A stretch of 64,000 nucleotides of DNA from Chitinophaga pollutisoli (lineage in GTDB: Bacteria > Bacteroidota > Bacteroidia > Chitinophagales > Chitinophagaceae), in contig NZ_CP149822.1 in the NCBI RefSeq assembly GCF_038396755.1, positions 3,720,001 through 3,784,000 of the forward strand, read 5' to 3'. Positions 33,887 to 43,899 of this stretch are shown here, in pieces. The position numbers and the translations under genes were made by a program. Each line of letters begins with the position of its first letter. The first letter of the stretch is position 1. The notes under the pieces are model-generated. The model was given only the letters and a program-made list of their open reading frames with translations. It had not been told where the DNA came from and made no database searches.

Positions 33887-35653
33887 ATGAATAAAGACAA
33901 GGCTAAGAAGGTGTTTGACTTCAGTTTGCTGAAGCGGGTTTTCTCCTTTGCAGCGCCCTACCGGCGCTATTTTTACCTGTCCATGTTCCTGACGGTGGCC
34001 CTGGCGCTCATCTCCCCGGTGAGGCCCTGGCTGATACAGCAGACGGTGGACAAATACATCACGAACCAGTGGGCGCAGATGCTGATGATCATCACGATGG
34101 TGCAAATCGGTATCCTCCTGGTGGAGACGGCCGTCCGTTTTTTCTTTTCCTACATCACGAACTGGCTGGGGCAGTCGGTGATCAAAGACCTGCGGGTGGC
34201 GGTGTACAAAAAAGTGGTGAAGCTGAACCTGGGATTTTTCGACCGGACGCCCATCGGAACGCTGACCACACGTACCATCAATGATATTGAAGCGATCAAC
34301 GATATTTTTTCCGAAGGCATTATTTCCATTGTGGCGGACGTGCTGATGATCCTGGCGATTTTGGGGGTGATGTTCGCGGAAGACTGGCGGTTGACGCTGG
34401 TGAGCCTGAGCCCTTTCCCGGTACTCATCCTGGCCACTTACTGGTTCAAAGAAGCCGTGAACAAATCGTTCCACCGGGTGCGGAATGCCGTGGCGGCGCT
34501 GAATGCCTTTGTGCAGGAGCATATTACGGGGATGACGGTAGTACAGGCGTTTTCGGCGGAGAACCGGGAGTTCGGGAAGTTCCGCACGATCAACAAGGAT
34601 CACCGCAAGGCCAATATCGACGCCATTTTCGCCTATTCGGTGTTTTTCCCCGTGGTGGAAATCATCCTGGCGATATCGCTGGGGCTCATGGTGTGGTGGG
34701 GCGCCAACATGGTGTTGAATTACGAAGTAACGCAGGGCGTGATGATCGCATTCATCATGTATCTGAACATGCTCTTCCGCCCGCTGCGCATCCTGGCGGA
34801 TAAGTTCAATACCCTGCAAATGGGGATGGTGGCGAGCGAAAGGGTGTTCAATGTGCTGGACAGCGAGGAATTCATGCCCGATAATGGAACGCATTCCACC
34901 AAAGACATGAAAGGCGATATCCGGTTCGACCGGGTGTGGTTTGCCTACAAAGATGATCGTTATGTATTGAAAGATATCAGTTTCCATGCGAAGCCGGGGC
35001 AGACGATCGCGCTGGTGGGGCATACCGGGAGCGGGAAAACGACCATCATCAGTATCCTGAACCGGCTGTATGAAATCCAGAAAGGCACGATTTCGATCGA
35101 CGGGGTGAAGCTGGAAGATTACAAGCTGTCGGAGTTGCGGAGCCGGATCGGGGTGGTATTGCAGGATGTGTTCCTGTTTTCGGGGTCGATTTATGAGAAT
35201 ATTACGTTGCGGAACCCCAATATTACGCGGGAGCAGGTGGAAGGCGCGGCGAAGCTGATCGGGATGCATGAGTTTATCCTGCGGCTGCCGGGCGGGTACG
35301 ATTACCCGGTGATGGAGCGGGGAAGCACCTTGTCGCTTGGGCAACGGCAGTTGATTTCATTTATCCGGGCGTTGTTGTACGATCCGGCGGTGCTGATCCT
35401 GGACGAGGCGACGTCGTCGGTGGATACGGAATCGGAGCAGCTGATCCAGCATGCGATCGACAAGCTGATTGCGGGGCGTACGGCGATTGTGATCGCGCAC
35501 CGGCTGAGTACGATCAGCAAGGCGGATCTGATTATTGTGCTGGATAAAGGGGAGGTCCGGGAAGCGGGAACGCATGAGGAGTTGTTGAAGCTGGAGGGGT
35601 ACTATCACAAATTGTACATGATGCAGTTCCAGGCATCGGCGAATACGGCCTGA
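33887..35653 (+). CDS. ABC exporter, fused permease and ATPase (MsbA-like)
   Basis: A 588-residue half-transporter. The N-terminal six-helix membrane domain covers about residues 20-320. The ATPase follows with Walker A GHTGSGKTT (near 375-384), Q-loop VLQDVFLFSG, signature LSLGQRQ (near 482), Walker B ILDEATSSVD and H-loop AHRLSTI. It would dimerise and export lipids, drugs or peptides; the substrate is unclear. It stands between the 730-residue protein and the ATP synthase genes with its own strand-matched flanks, and no accessory gene is adjacent. Confidence 0.9.
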   Translation: MNKDKAKKVFDFSLLKRVFSFAAPYRRYFYLSMFLTVALALISPVRPWLIQQTVDKYITNQWAQMLMIITMVQIGILLVETAVRFFFSYITNWLGQSVIKDLRVAVYKKVVKLNLGFFDRTPIGTLTTRTINDIEAINDIFSEGIISIVADVLMILAILGVMFAEDWRLTLVSLSPFPVLILATYWFKEAVNKSFHRVRNAVAALNAFVQEHITGMTVVQAFSAENREFGKFRTINKDHRKANIDAIFAYSVFFPVVEIILAISLGLMVWWGANMVLNYEVTQGVMIAFIMYLNMLFRPLRILADKFNTLQMGMVASERVFNVLDSEEFMPDNGTHSTKDMKGDIRFDRVWFAYKDDRYVLKDISFHAKPGQTIALVGHTGSGKTTIISILNRLYEIQKGTISIDGVKLEDYKLSELRSRIGVVLQDVFLFSGSIYENITLRNPNITREQVEGAAKLIGMHEFILRLPGGYDYPVMERGSTLSLGQRQLISFIRALLYDPAVLILDEATSSVDTESEQLIQHAIDKLIAGRTAIVIAHRLSTISKADLIIVLDKGEVREAGTHEELLKLEGYYHKLYMMQFQASANTA

Positions 35654-35887
35654 GGTTGAATGCATTATCGTTATCTTTAATAAGATGATTGACGGATAAA
35701 TTAGGGCGTTGGGCTGCGGGGTGGTAAAATACCATCAAGTGGTGCGCAAAGAAGTGTGAGGGCTCTCCGGGATGGGGGGCTTCTTCTTTTTAAAGATTGA
35801 TAATGAATGGGTTGAGAGGGGAGGGGCGTAGCGACATGATCCTCGTCAGTTTTTTTACCGGCTCATACTATTTAATATAAAATCGGT

Positions 35888-35895
35888 TACCTTTG
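35888..35895 (+). promoter_or_regulatory. -7 promoter element of the ATP synthase operon
   Basis: TACCTTTG fits TAnnTTTG exactly and lies 19 bp before the atpB start codon. Confidence 0.6.
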
Positions 35896-35914
35896 CACAA
35901 AATTTCAGAAAACT

Positions 35915-37036
35915 GTGTTTTCCTTGAATCGGTTCAAATATAAGCTGGTAGCCTTGATAACGGTGTTTTTCATCACCGTATCCGGCACATTTACCACGGC
36001 CCTGGCATCTGACGGCCATGAAGAAAAGAAAGGTTTTAATGCGAAGGAAGTAATCCTTGGTCACGTTAAGGACGCGCATGACTGGCACATTGTTGACCTG
36101 GGCGAGACCCATGTAACGGTGCCTTTGCCGGTCATCATTTACCATCCTGAGCGTGGCATGTCCATGTTTTCTTCCTCAAAGTTTCACCACGGTCACGATT
36201 CCTACGAAGGTTACCGTTTGGTGGACGGGCATTACCTGGCGTCCAAAGGTTTGACTGCCGCGCAGTATCCCGAGGGCAGCATTATCGAAGTGGATACGAA
36301 TGATAACCCGACCGGGCAAAAGATCTACGACTGGTCCATCACCAAGAACATTGCGTTCCTGTTGTTTGGATCTGTTTTGCTGGTGTTCCTGATGCTGCAG
36401 GTGGCCAAGGCGTACCGCATCCGCGGTCACCGTCAGGCCCCGAAAGGTTTCCAGAGCCTGGTGGAGCCGGTGATCATCTTTATGCGCGACGAGGTGGTGC
36501 GTCCGAATATTCCGGGAGCGAAGGGTGAGAAGTATGTGCCTTTCATTCTGACCATCTTCTTCTTTATCCTGATCAACAACCTGCTGGGGCTGGTTCCCGG
36601 TTCGGCGAACGTGACAGGTAATATCGCTGTTACGGCGGCTTTGGCGCTGATATCGTTTATCGCTATGATGGCGGCAACGAACCGTCATTTCTGGGGCCAC
36701 ATTTTCAATCCTCCCGTACCGGGCGGTGTAAAGGTGATTTTGGCGCCGGTGGAGCTGATCGGTGTGTTTACGAAGCCGGTTTCGCTGATGATTCGTCTTT
36801 TCGCGAACATCCTGGCGGGCCACATCATCATCCTGAGCATTATCTCGCTGGTGTTTATATTTGGTTCCCTGAATAAAGTGGCTGGTTACGGCTTCCTTCC
36901 CATTACGATCGTGTTCAATATCGTGATGATGATGCTGGAGTTGCTGGTAGCTTTCATCCAGGCGTTCATTTTCGCGAACCTGACCGCTGTGTTTATCGGC
37001 CAGGCAATGGAGCACCAGGGCGATCATCACCATTAA
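35915..37036 (+). CDS. atpB: ATP synthase F0 subunit a
   Basis: A 373-residue membrane subunit that forms the proton half-channels of F-type ATP synthase. It has an N-terminal signal-like segment and an exported extension of about 130 residues, as is common in Bacteroidota. The channel core follows: NLLGLVPG, then the helix containing the essential arginine (KPVSLMIRLFANILAGHI) and the C-terminal LLVAFIQAFIFANLTAVFIG. It is first in atpB-atpE-atpF-atpH-atpA. Confidence 0.94.
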   Translation: MFSLNRFKYKLVALITVFFITVSGTFTTALASDGHEEKKGFNAKEVILGHVKDAHDWHIVDLGETHVTVPLPVIIYHPERGMSMFSSSKFHHGHDSYEGYRLVDGHYLASKGLTAAQYPEGSIIEVDTNDNPTGQKIYDWSITKNIAFLLFGSVLLVFLMLQVAKAYRIRGHRQAPKGFQSLVEPVIIFMRDEVVRPNIPGAKGEKYVPFILTIFFFILINNLLGLVPGSANVTGNIAVTAALALISFIAMMAATNRHFWGHIFNPPVPGGVKVILAPVELIGVFTKPVSLMIRLFANILAGHIIILSIISLVFIFGSLNKVAGYGFLPITIVFNIVMMMLELLVAFIQAFIFANLTAVFIGQAMEHQGDHHH

Positions 37037-37050
37037 TCTGTTTAATCTAA

Positions 37051-37332
<282 letters not shown>

Positions 37333-37347
37333 TCGCAGAAACTTTTT

Positions 37348-37380
37348 ACTGCATCCGGCGCAAAGGGCAAGGGATGCAGT
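37348..37380 (+). other. Intercistronic hairpin between atpE and atpF
   Basis: ACTGCATCC (37348-37356) and GGATGCAGT (37372-37380) form a perfect 9-bp stem with a 15-base loop. No T-run follows, so it is more likely an mRNA-stability or processing element than a terminator. Confidence 0.5.
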
Positions 37381-37424
37381 AATTCAATCTTCCGAACAAT
37401 CACAACTCATAAATAACTGATTAT

Positions 37425-37919
37425 ATGGATTTGTTGATGCCTGGCTTAGGCTTATTCACGATCTCTCTTATCATCTTCATTATCGTATTCCTGATTCTGA
37501 AGAAATTTGCCTGGAAGCCCATCCTCTCTACCCTGAAAGAAAGGGAAGATTCCATTACCGATTCCATCGCCACTGCAGAGCGCGTGAAGGAAGAAATGGC
37601 GCAGATGAAAGCCGAGCACGAGCATGTGCTGGCAGAGGCGAAAGCCGAGCGCAGCGCTATCCTGAAAGAAGCGAAAGACGCGAAGGACCAGATCATCCGT
37701 GAAGCGAAAGAGCAGGCGCAGGCAGAAGCCAAGAAGATCATCGCCGAGGCTTCCGTAGCGATCGAAAACCAGAAAATGGCCGCCCTCACCGACGTGAAAA
37801 ACCAGGTGGGCACGCTCGTGATCGAGGTCGCCGAGAAAGTACTCCGCAAAGAACTTTCCGACAAAGCCAACCAGGAAGCTTACATCAAGCAACTGGCAGG
37901 CGAAATCAAACTGAACTAA
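37425..37919 (+). CDS. atpF: ATP synthase F0 subunit b
   Basis: A 164-residue stator subunit. One N-terminal membrane helix (about residues 5-25, LFTISLIIFIIVFLIL) precedes a long charged coiled coil rich in Ala, Glu and Lys, ending in a KxKLN-like tail. The family motif KFAWKPIL follows the membrane helix. It lies between atpE and atpH; the gap to atpH is 23 bp. Confidence 0.93.
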   Translation: MDLLMPGLGLFTISLIIFIIVFLILKKFAWKPILSTLKEREDSITDSIATAERVKEEMAQMKAEHEHVLAEAKAERSAILKEAKDAKDQIIREAKEQAQAEAKKIIAEASVAIENQKMAALTDVKNQVGTLVIEVAEKVLRKELSDKANQEAYIKQLAGEIKLN

Positions 37920-37942
37920 TTAAAACGGCTGAATAAAAGAAT

Positions 37943-38503
37943 ATGCAGAATCCCCGTTTAGCAAACAGGTATGCGAAATCGCTGATCGACCTGGCGGTGG
38001 CCAACAATGAACTGGAAGCCGTGCATGGCGACATGCTCCTGCTGCAGTCCATCACCCGCAGCAATGCCGATGTGGTAGCGCTGCTGAGAAGCCCCATCAT
38101 CAAGGCCGACAAAAAGATCAAGATCCTGGGCGCCATCCTCGACGGCAAGATCAGCGGCATCACTTCCGCATTTATCCGCCTGGTGACGCAGAAAGGCCGC
38201 GAAAGCGTGCTCGCCGAGATCGCCGGGGAGTTCCAGAAGCAGTACAACACGCTGAAGAACATCGTTCGCGTGAAACTGACTTCCGCTGCTCCGCTCGAAG
38301 CATCCCTGCTGAACCTGATCCGCGAAAAGGTAGAAACTTCCGCCGGCCGCAAAATAGAACTGGAAACGCATGTAAACCCCGAGCTGATCGGTGGTTTCGT
38401 ACTGGAAACCGGCAACTCGCTGTTCGACGCTTCCGTACTGCGCGACCTCAAGGATATCAAGAAACAGTTCCTCCAGAACATTTACGTTTCCAACATCCGC
38501 TAA
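37943..38503 (+). CDS. atpH: ATP synthase F1 subunit delta
   Basis: A 186-residue stator protein that joins the b subunits to the alpha/beta head. The N-terminal helical domain opens with NPRLANRYAKSLIDLA, and the C-terminal part has the conserved GGFVLETGNSLFDASVLRDL. Position between atpF and atpA agrees. A gap of 89 bp separates it from atpA. Confidence 0.92.
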   Translation: MQNPRLANRYAKSLIDLAVANNELEAVHGDMLLLQSITRSNADVVALLRSPIIKADKKIKILGAILDGKISGITSAFIRLVTQKGRESVLAEIAGEFQKQYNTLKNIVRVKLTSAAPLEASLLNLIREKVETSAGRKIELETHVNPELIGGFVLETGNSLFDASVLRDLKDIKKQFLQNIYVSNIR

Positions 38504-38592
38504 CCAAAGCAAATTAACAGCAGCCGCTGCGTTACCGCAAAGCTGTTGTCGTTATAACAAAATACCTTAACGACTCTTTAAAAAGTATAACA

Positions 38593-40170
38593 ATGGTTGA
38601 CATTAAACCAGACGAAATTTCGGCGATATTACGCCAGCAACTGAGCAACTTCAACGCTTCCGCGGAACTGGAAGAAGTAGGCACGGTACTGCAGGTGGGT
38701 GACGGTATCGCCCGTGTATATGGACTGAATAACGTTCGTTCCGGTGAGCTCGTAGAGTTCGAGAGCGGCGTGAAAGCAATCGCCCTCAACCTGGAAGAAG
38801 ACAACGTGGGTGTGGTAATGATGGGTGAATATAAAACCATTAAAGAAGGCGACACCGTGCGCCGTACCGGTCAGATCGCTTCCATCAAGGTGGGCGAAGG
38901 CCTGGTAGGCCGCGTGGTAAATACCCTCGGCGAACCGATCGACGGTAAAGGCCCCATCTCCGGCGAACTGTACGAAATGCCCCTGGAACGTAAAGCTCCC
39001 GGTGTTATCTACCGCGAACCCGTAAAAGAACCGCTGCAAACCGGTATCAAGGCCGTTGACGCCATGATCCCCATCGGCCGCGGCCAGCGTGAGCTGGTAA
39101 TCGGTGACCGCCAGACCGGTAAAACCGCGATCTGCATCGACGCCATCATCAATCAGAAAGAATTCTACGAAGCGGGCAAACCCGTTTATTGCATATACGT
39201 AGCTATCGGCCAGAAAGCCTCCACCGTTGCAGGTGTGATGAAAACTCTGCAGGAAAGCGGTGCCATGGCCTACACCACGATCGTTGCGGCCTCCGCTTCC
39301 GATCCGGCTCCCCTCCAGTTCTACGCTCCGTTCGCAGGAGCGGCCATCGGCGAATTCTTCCGCGATACCGGCCGTCCCGCACTGATCATCTATGATGACC
39401 TGTCCAAACAAGCCGTAGCATACCGTGAAGTGTCCCTGCTGCTCCGCCGTCCTCCCGGACGCGAGGCGTACCCCGGTGACGTATTCTACCTCCACAGCCG
39501 CCTGCTCGAACGTGCAGCGAAAGTGATCGGTAAAGACGACATCGCCAAACAAATGAACGACCTCCCGGATTCCATCAAGCACCTGGTGAAAGGCGGTGGC
39601 TCCCTGACCGCACTGCCCATCATCGAAACCCAGGCTGGTGACGTATCCGCGTATATCCCGACGAACGTGATCTCGATCACCGACGGACAGATCTTCCTCG
39701 AGAACAACCTGTTCAACGCCGGTATCCGTCCCGCTATCAACGTGGGTATCTCCGTATCCCGTGTAGGTGGTAATGCGCAGATCAAATCCATGAAGAAAGT
39801 ATCCGGTACGCTGAAGCTCGACCAGGCGATGTACCGTGAGATGGAAGCGTTCTCCAAATTCGGCGGTGACCTCGATGCGGCTACCAAATCCGTACTGGAC
39901 AAAGGTGCCCGTAACGTGGAAATCCTGAAACAACCGCAATACAGCCCGTTCTCTGTTGAGAAGCAAGTGGCCATCATTTACCTCGGTACCAACGGCCTGC
40001 TCCGTGAAGTGCCCGTGAAGAACGTGTCCGCTTTCCAGGATGCCTTCCTGCACGAAATGGAAGTTCGCCTGCCCGAAGTGCTCGGCGAATTCAAGAAAGG
40101 TAACCTGCCCGAAGACGGCATCAAGAAAATGGTTGCACTGGCCGACGAGCTGAAGCCCCGCTTCGCCTAA
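38593..40170 (+). CDS. atpA: ATP synthase F1 subunit alpha
   Basis: A 525-residue head subunit. It shows the P-loop GDRQTGKTA (near residues 173-181), [35 protein letters not shown] catalytic-domain text, and [11 protein letters not shown] near the arginine region. Alpha binds non-catalytic ATP and pairs with beta. A strong terminator follows directly; neither atpG nor atpD/atpC follows, so the other F1 subunits must lie elsewhere. Confidence 0.97.
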   Translation: MVDIKPDEISAILRQQLSNFNASAELEEVGTVLQVGDGIARVYGLNNVRSGELVEFESGVKAIALNLEEDNVGVVMMGEYKTIKEGDTVRRTGQIASIKVGEGLVGRVVNTLGEPIDGKGPISGELYEMPLERKAPGVIYREPVKEPLQTGIKAVDAMIPIGRGQRELVIGDRQTGKTAICIDAIINQKEFYEAGKPVYCIYVAIGQKASTVAGVMKTLQESGAMAYTTIVAASASDPAPLQFYAPFAGAAIGEFFRDTGRPALIIYDDLSKQAVAYREVSLLLRRPPGREAYPGDVFYLHSRLLERAAKVIGKDDIAKQMNDLPDSIKHLVKGGGSLTALPIIETQAGDVSAYIPTNVISITDGQIFLENNLFNAGIRPAINVGISVSRVGGNAQIKSMKKVSGTLKLDQAMYREMEAFSKFGGDLDAATKSVLDKGARNVEILKQPQYSPFSVEKQVAIIYLGTNGLLREVPVKNVSAFQDAFLHEMEVRLPEVLGEFKKGNLPEDGIKKMVALADELKPRFA

Positions 40171-40194
40171 GCCTTTTCGCATATAGTTTTTGAG

Positions 40195-40222
40195 AGCCCT
40201 CCGCTTGCGGAGGGCTTTTTTT
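40195..40222 (+). terminator. Terminator of the ATP synthase operon
   Basis: AGCCCTCCG (40195-40203) and CGGAGGGCT (40208-40216) form a 9-bp stem with a CTTG loop, followed by seven T residues. It ends the operon 25 bp after atpA. Confidence 0.88.
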
Positions 40223-40348
40223 ATTGATACACAACACTTTGCAGGGTAGGTTGCAGTAGATAACAGCAATTATTATCCCCAGGCCGCCTACGGCTGTTTT
40301 TCATGACCTGCGCCAGCTCGGAGCCATAACCTATTAAAGGCCCTATGC

Positions 40349-40784
40349 ATGAAACATTGCTACTTGTATTTAACTGCCATCGTCTCTATATTCCTCGCCT
40401 TCATTACGCCGGCCACCGCGCAGGTGCAATGCTCCGCGCCGCAGCGGATTTGCGGGAGTACGGTCATATCCGCACCTGAATTCGCCCAGAATTTCGGGAC
40501 CCTCAATTGTATCAACAATCAAATTATACCGGCTTTTACTTTTTCGAAGGCGGCAGCTCCGGCGACGCTAAAGGAAACGAGCGCGATCCGAACCTGGCGA
40601 ACAATACCTCCCGCACGGAGGAAACGCCCATCACCGGCGATGAAATCTCGTGTACCAGTCGAATGACTACCAGAACCAATGGAATGGCAACGGGCTGAGC
40701 GAGGGCACATAGTTCTATATTCTCCAGCTCAAAACGCCGCAGGGGCTGCGTGAACTCAAAGGCTGGATTGAATTGCTCAGATAA
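40349..40784 (+). pseudogene. Decayed exported protein with type IX (CHU_C-like) C-terminus
   Basis: The N-terminus reads as a signal peptide (ending PATAQ) plus CSAPQRICGSTVISAPEF. Near 40520 the sense moves to another frame (YTGFYFFEGGSSGD), and near 40645 to a third. There the text LVYQSNDYQNQWNGNGLSEG, an in-frame TAG at 40710-40712, then FYILQLK and KGWIELLR up to TAA at 40784 matches the gliding-associated type IX sorting domain, where EGTYFYxL is normal. Two frameshifts and a nonsense codon mark it as dead; a middle section may also be missing. Confidence 0.72.
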
Positions 40785-40942
40785 TTAGTTACTTATAAAT
40801 CTAGATTGTGGGATTAACGCGGCTGGTTCTCCGGCCGCGTTATTTTTGTGCGACCGGCGGCAAATCTCGTCCCGGCCACCGTTGTGTCACTCCCTTCAGC
40901 GTCATGGCAAATCCCGGCCAGATGTATGTTTTAACATGCAAT

Positions 40943-40996
40943 TATATTTGCGATATAATTTGGTTTATAAAATAAACTGAATTAGTTTTGGTTTAT
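40943..40996 (+). promoter_or_regulatory. Promoter region of the second TonB receptor, with repeats
   Basis: Two exact TAnnTTTG elements are present: TATATTTG (40943-40950) and TAGTTTTG (40983-40990, 25 bp before the ATG). Between and around them are a direct repeat TTTGGTTTAT (40959-40968 and 40987-40996) and an inverted repeat GTTTAT-AAA-ATAAAC (40963-40977). The repeats could be an operator, possibly for the winged-helix regulator encoded downstream. Confidence 0.45.
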
Positions 40997-41015
40997 CATT
41001 CTGACCTAACCGTAT

Positions 41016-43169
41016 ATGTACAAGCTATTCCTACCCCTGATTATTTTTGGATTCCCCATGGCGCTGCAGGCGCAAACGGTGGTTTCCGGCAAAGTGACCG
41101 ACGCCCGCAAAAAGCCCCTGGCCGGCGTGAACATCTCGCTGGTGGGGTCTTACGACGGCGCTACCTCCGCCAAAGACGGCACCTTCACCTTTACCACAGT
41201 GGAAAAAGGCGAGCGACTTATCACAGCTTCTCTGACCGGCTTTGGCTCCATCGAGGTAAAAACGGACCTCGCCTCCAACGCCCCCCTCATCCTCATCCTG
41301 AAAGAAACCGTGAATGAGCTGAAAATGGTGACCATCTCCGCCGGCAGCTTCGAAGCCAGCGACGAGAAGAAGAACACCGTACTCAAGCCCCTCGACATCG
41401 TGACCACCGCCGGCGCCAACGCCGATATCGTGAGCGCGCTCAAAACCCTGCCCGGCGCGCAGCAGGTGGGGGAGAAGGAAGGGCTCTTCGTGCGCGGGGG
41501 CACCGGCGCCGAAACGCAAACCTTCATCGACGGGATGCTCGTACGCAATCCCTTCTCATCCGGAATGCCCGACTTCGCCGCGCGCGGCCGCTTCTCGCCG
41601 TTCCTGTTTAAAGGTACCACATTCAGCAGCGGCGGATACTCCGCTCAATATGGTCAGGGCCTCAGCTCCGCGCTCGTCCTCGAATCGGTAGACCTCCCCG
41701 AACGCTCGTCTTACACCCTGGGCGTGGGCTCCGTCGGGCCGGCCGTGGGCGTCGATAAATTGTCGAAAGACAAAAAGAAAGGCTACGGCATCGAATTGGA
41801 TTACGTCAACCTCTGGCCGTATTTTAAAATCGTCAAACAAAAACAGGATCCCGTAGTTGCGCCGGAATTCCTCAACGGATCAGCTAATTACCGGATCAAA
41901 ACGTCCCGCACGGGCATGCTGAAATTTTTCGTGATGGGCAGTCGCGGCCGCTTCGGCTTCCGCGGCGAAAGCCTAGACTATCCAGGATACGACGAAGAAT
42001 TCCGCCTCACCAACCATTACCTCTACACCAACGTTTCGTGGCGCGAAAGTCTGGGCAATGGCTGGAAACTCCAGCTAGGCACGTCTTACAGCACCAACCG
42101 CGACCGCATCACCATGGACACCATCGGTAAACAACCCGAGCCCACCCGCATCCGGACGCGGCAGGATTTGTCGCAGTTCCGGGCCGTGCTGTCGAAAAAC
42201 ATGGGCAAGTTTTCCGTGCTCCGCCTCGGCAGCGAGTATCAATATGCCACGGAAGCCTCGCGCTTCAACCAGTTCGGCGGTGAATTCGTGGATAGCTACA
42301 CCGCGTCTTTCGCGGAAGCGGATGTGTACTTCACGCCGCGCTTCGTTGGGCGGCTGGGTGCGCGGTATGAATATTCGTCGTTGCTGCGGTCCCCCAACAT
42401 CGCGCCACGCGCTTCTATCGCGTATAAAGTGGACGCCAAAAGCCAGGTGGCCCTCGCTTATGGGGAGTTCTACCAAAAACCGGAACAGCAGTATCTGCGG
42501 TTCGATCATAACCTCGGCTACATGCGCGCTACGCATTACATCGCCAGTTATCAGCATATTTCACAATTCCGTGTCTTCAGGACGGAAGTATTTTACAAGC
42601 AATACCACAATCTCATCAAAACCGTTCCGGGTTATAACAATAACGGAAAAGGCTATGCGAAAGGCGCGGAACTTTTCTGGCGCGACAAAAAGCTGATTAA
42701 AAACGCCGACTACTGGATTTCGTATTCCTGGCTGGATACGAAGCGGGACCACCTCAATTTCCCTTACGAAGTGCGCCCCGATTTTGCCGCAGAACATACT
42801 GCCACGCTCGTGTACAAGCACTTCATCCCTGAATGGCAGCTGAACCTGGGCGCCACGTATTCGTTCGCCACCGGCAGGCCGTACTTCAATCCGAACCGTC
42901 CGCCCAACGAGTTCATGGCCGACCGGACGCGCAACCTCAATACGCTCAGCCTCAACATCAACTACCTGACCACCGTGGGCAAAGCGTTTACCGTATTCGT
43001 GCTTACGCTTACCAACGCAGTTGGCAACGAGCAGCAATACGGATTCCGGTATTCGGCGGACAAGCTCCGCCGCCGCGTGGTGGAACCGATGGCGCCGCGG
43101 TTCGTGTATATCGGCATGTTCATGAGTTTCGGTATGGACCGACGCCAGGAAATGATCGACCGTCAATAA
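41016..43169 (+). CDS. TonB-dependent outer-membrane receptor
   Basis: A 717-residue receptor. Signal peptide 1-19 (ending ALQAQ), carboxypeptidase-regulatory-like domain about 22-110 (SGKVTDARKKPLAGVNIS), then the plug (IVSALKTLPGAQQVGEKEGL, FVRGGTGAETQTFIDGM) and a beta-barrel with about 22 strands. It is the first of three same-strand genes (receptor, exported helical protein, winged-helix regulator). The ligand cannot be read from the sequence, and no Pho-box-like repeats are seen here. Confidence 0.9.
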   Translation: MYKLFLPLIIFGFPMALQAQTVVSGKVTDARKKPLAGVNISLVGSYDGATSAKDGTFTFTTVEKGERLITASLTGFGSIEVKTDLASNAPLILILKETVNELKMVTISAGSFEASDEKKNTVLKPLDIVTTAGANADIVSALKTLPGAQQVGEKEGLFVRGGTGAETQTFIDGMLVRNPFSSGMPDFAARGRFSPFLFKGTTFSSGGYSAQYGQGLSSALVLESVDLPERSSYTLGVGSVGPAVGVDKLSKDKKKGYGIELDYVNLWPYFKIVKQKQDPVVAPEFLNGSANYRIKTSRTGMLKFFVMGSRGRFGFRGESLDYPGYDEEFRLTNHYLYTNVSWRESLGNGWKLQLGTSYSTNRDRITMDTIGKQPEPTRIRTRQDLSQFRAVLSKNMGKFSVLRLGSEYQYATEASRFNQFGGEFVDSYTASFAEADVYFTPRFVGRLGARYEYSSLLRSPNIAPRASIAYKVDAKSQVALAYGEFYQKPEQQYLRFDHNLGYMRATHYIASYQHISQFRVFRTEVFYKQYHNLIKTVPGYNNNGKGYAKGAELFWRDKKLIKNADYWISYSWLDTKRDHLNFPYEVRPDFAAEHTATLVYKHFIPEWQLNLGATYSFATGRPYFNPNRPPNEFMADRTRNLNTLSLNINYLTTVGKAFTVFVLTLTNAVGNEQQYGFRYSADKLRRRVVEPMAPRFVYIGMFMSFGMDRRQEMIDRQ

Positions 43170-43200
43170 TTTTTCATCGTCAACCTTTTAATCTGACAAT

Positions 43201-43836
43201 ATGAAATCCATTATCGCTTATTTTCTGTTATTAGCCGTGGTAACGGCCAACGGGCAGGATCGTTACGAAGCTGCCATGAAGCAACAGGTGGGGCTACTGG
43301 ATAGCGCCAGCACCTTCAACCCCGCGTCCCTGAAAGCCCTCGGCAACACATTCGAGCGCATAGCCGACGCGGAGAAAACGCAATGGCTCCCGTATTACTA
43401 TGCCTCCTATTGCCTGGTGAACGAGGCGTTCATGACGGAAGACAAAACTAAAGTGGACCCCATCGCCGACAAAGCCGCGCTTATGGCGGAAAAAGCTGTA
43501 GCGTTGAAAGGTGAGGATTCCGAATTATCGTGCCTGCTATCGCTCATCGCCGTTTCGCGCATCGCGGTGGACCCCATGACCCGGGGCGCCAAATACGGCA
43601 CCGAATCCGCAGAGCTGCTGGACAAAGCGAAACAGCAGAATCCCGAAAATCCCCGCGTGTACCTGCTGGCCGGTCAGAACCTCCTGTTCACGCCTGAAGC
43701 GTTCGGCGGCAGCAAAACCAAGGGAAAGGAACTGTTGAACCTGGCTTTGCAGAAGTTCTCCACCTTCAAGCCGGAAAGCGGCATTTCGCCGCGCTGGGGA
43801 GAAGCCTATACGAAAGAACTCCTGAAAATGCCGTGA
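43201..43836 (+). CDS. Exported helical protein, TPR-like
   Basis: A 211-residue protein with a signal peptide (residues 1-19, ending VTANGQ) and an alpha-helical body with paired-helix, TPR-like spacing (LLDKAKQQNPENPRVYLLAGQNL, about 142-165). It follows the TonB receptor by 31 bp and precedes a small regulator. It is probably a periplasmic partner of the receptor. I do not recognise a characterised family. Confidence 0.65.
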   Translation: MKSIIAYFLLLAVVTANGQDRYEAAMKQQVGLLDSASTFNPASLKALGNTFERIADAEKTQWLPYYYASYCLVNEAFMTEDKTKVDPIADKAALMAEKAVALKGEDSELSCLLSLIAVSRIAVDPMTRGAKYGTESAELLDKAKQQNPENPRVYLLAGQNLLFTPEAFGGSKTKGKELLNLALQKFSTFKPESGISPRWGEAYTKELLKMP

Positions 43837-43899
43837 TTTTTATATTTTACGGGCGGAACCATATTCCGCCCGTTATATTTTTCTGTAATCCAAACAATC

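Noticed and set aside
38629..40269. Very long open frame on the minus strand opposite atpA, and similar ones opposite purD, mreB, the kinase and the ABC exporter
   Set aside because: They mirror strongly conserved genes, carry repetitive His/Asp/Arg-rich text typical of antisense translation of GC-rich DNA, and show no family motif or promoter.
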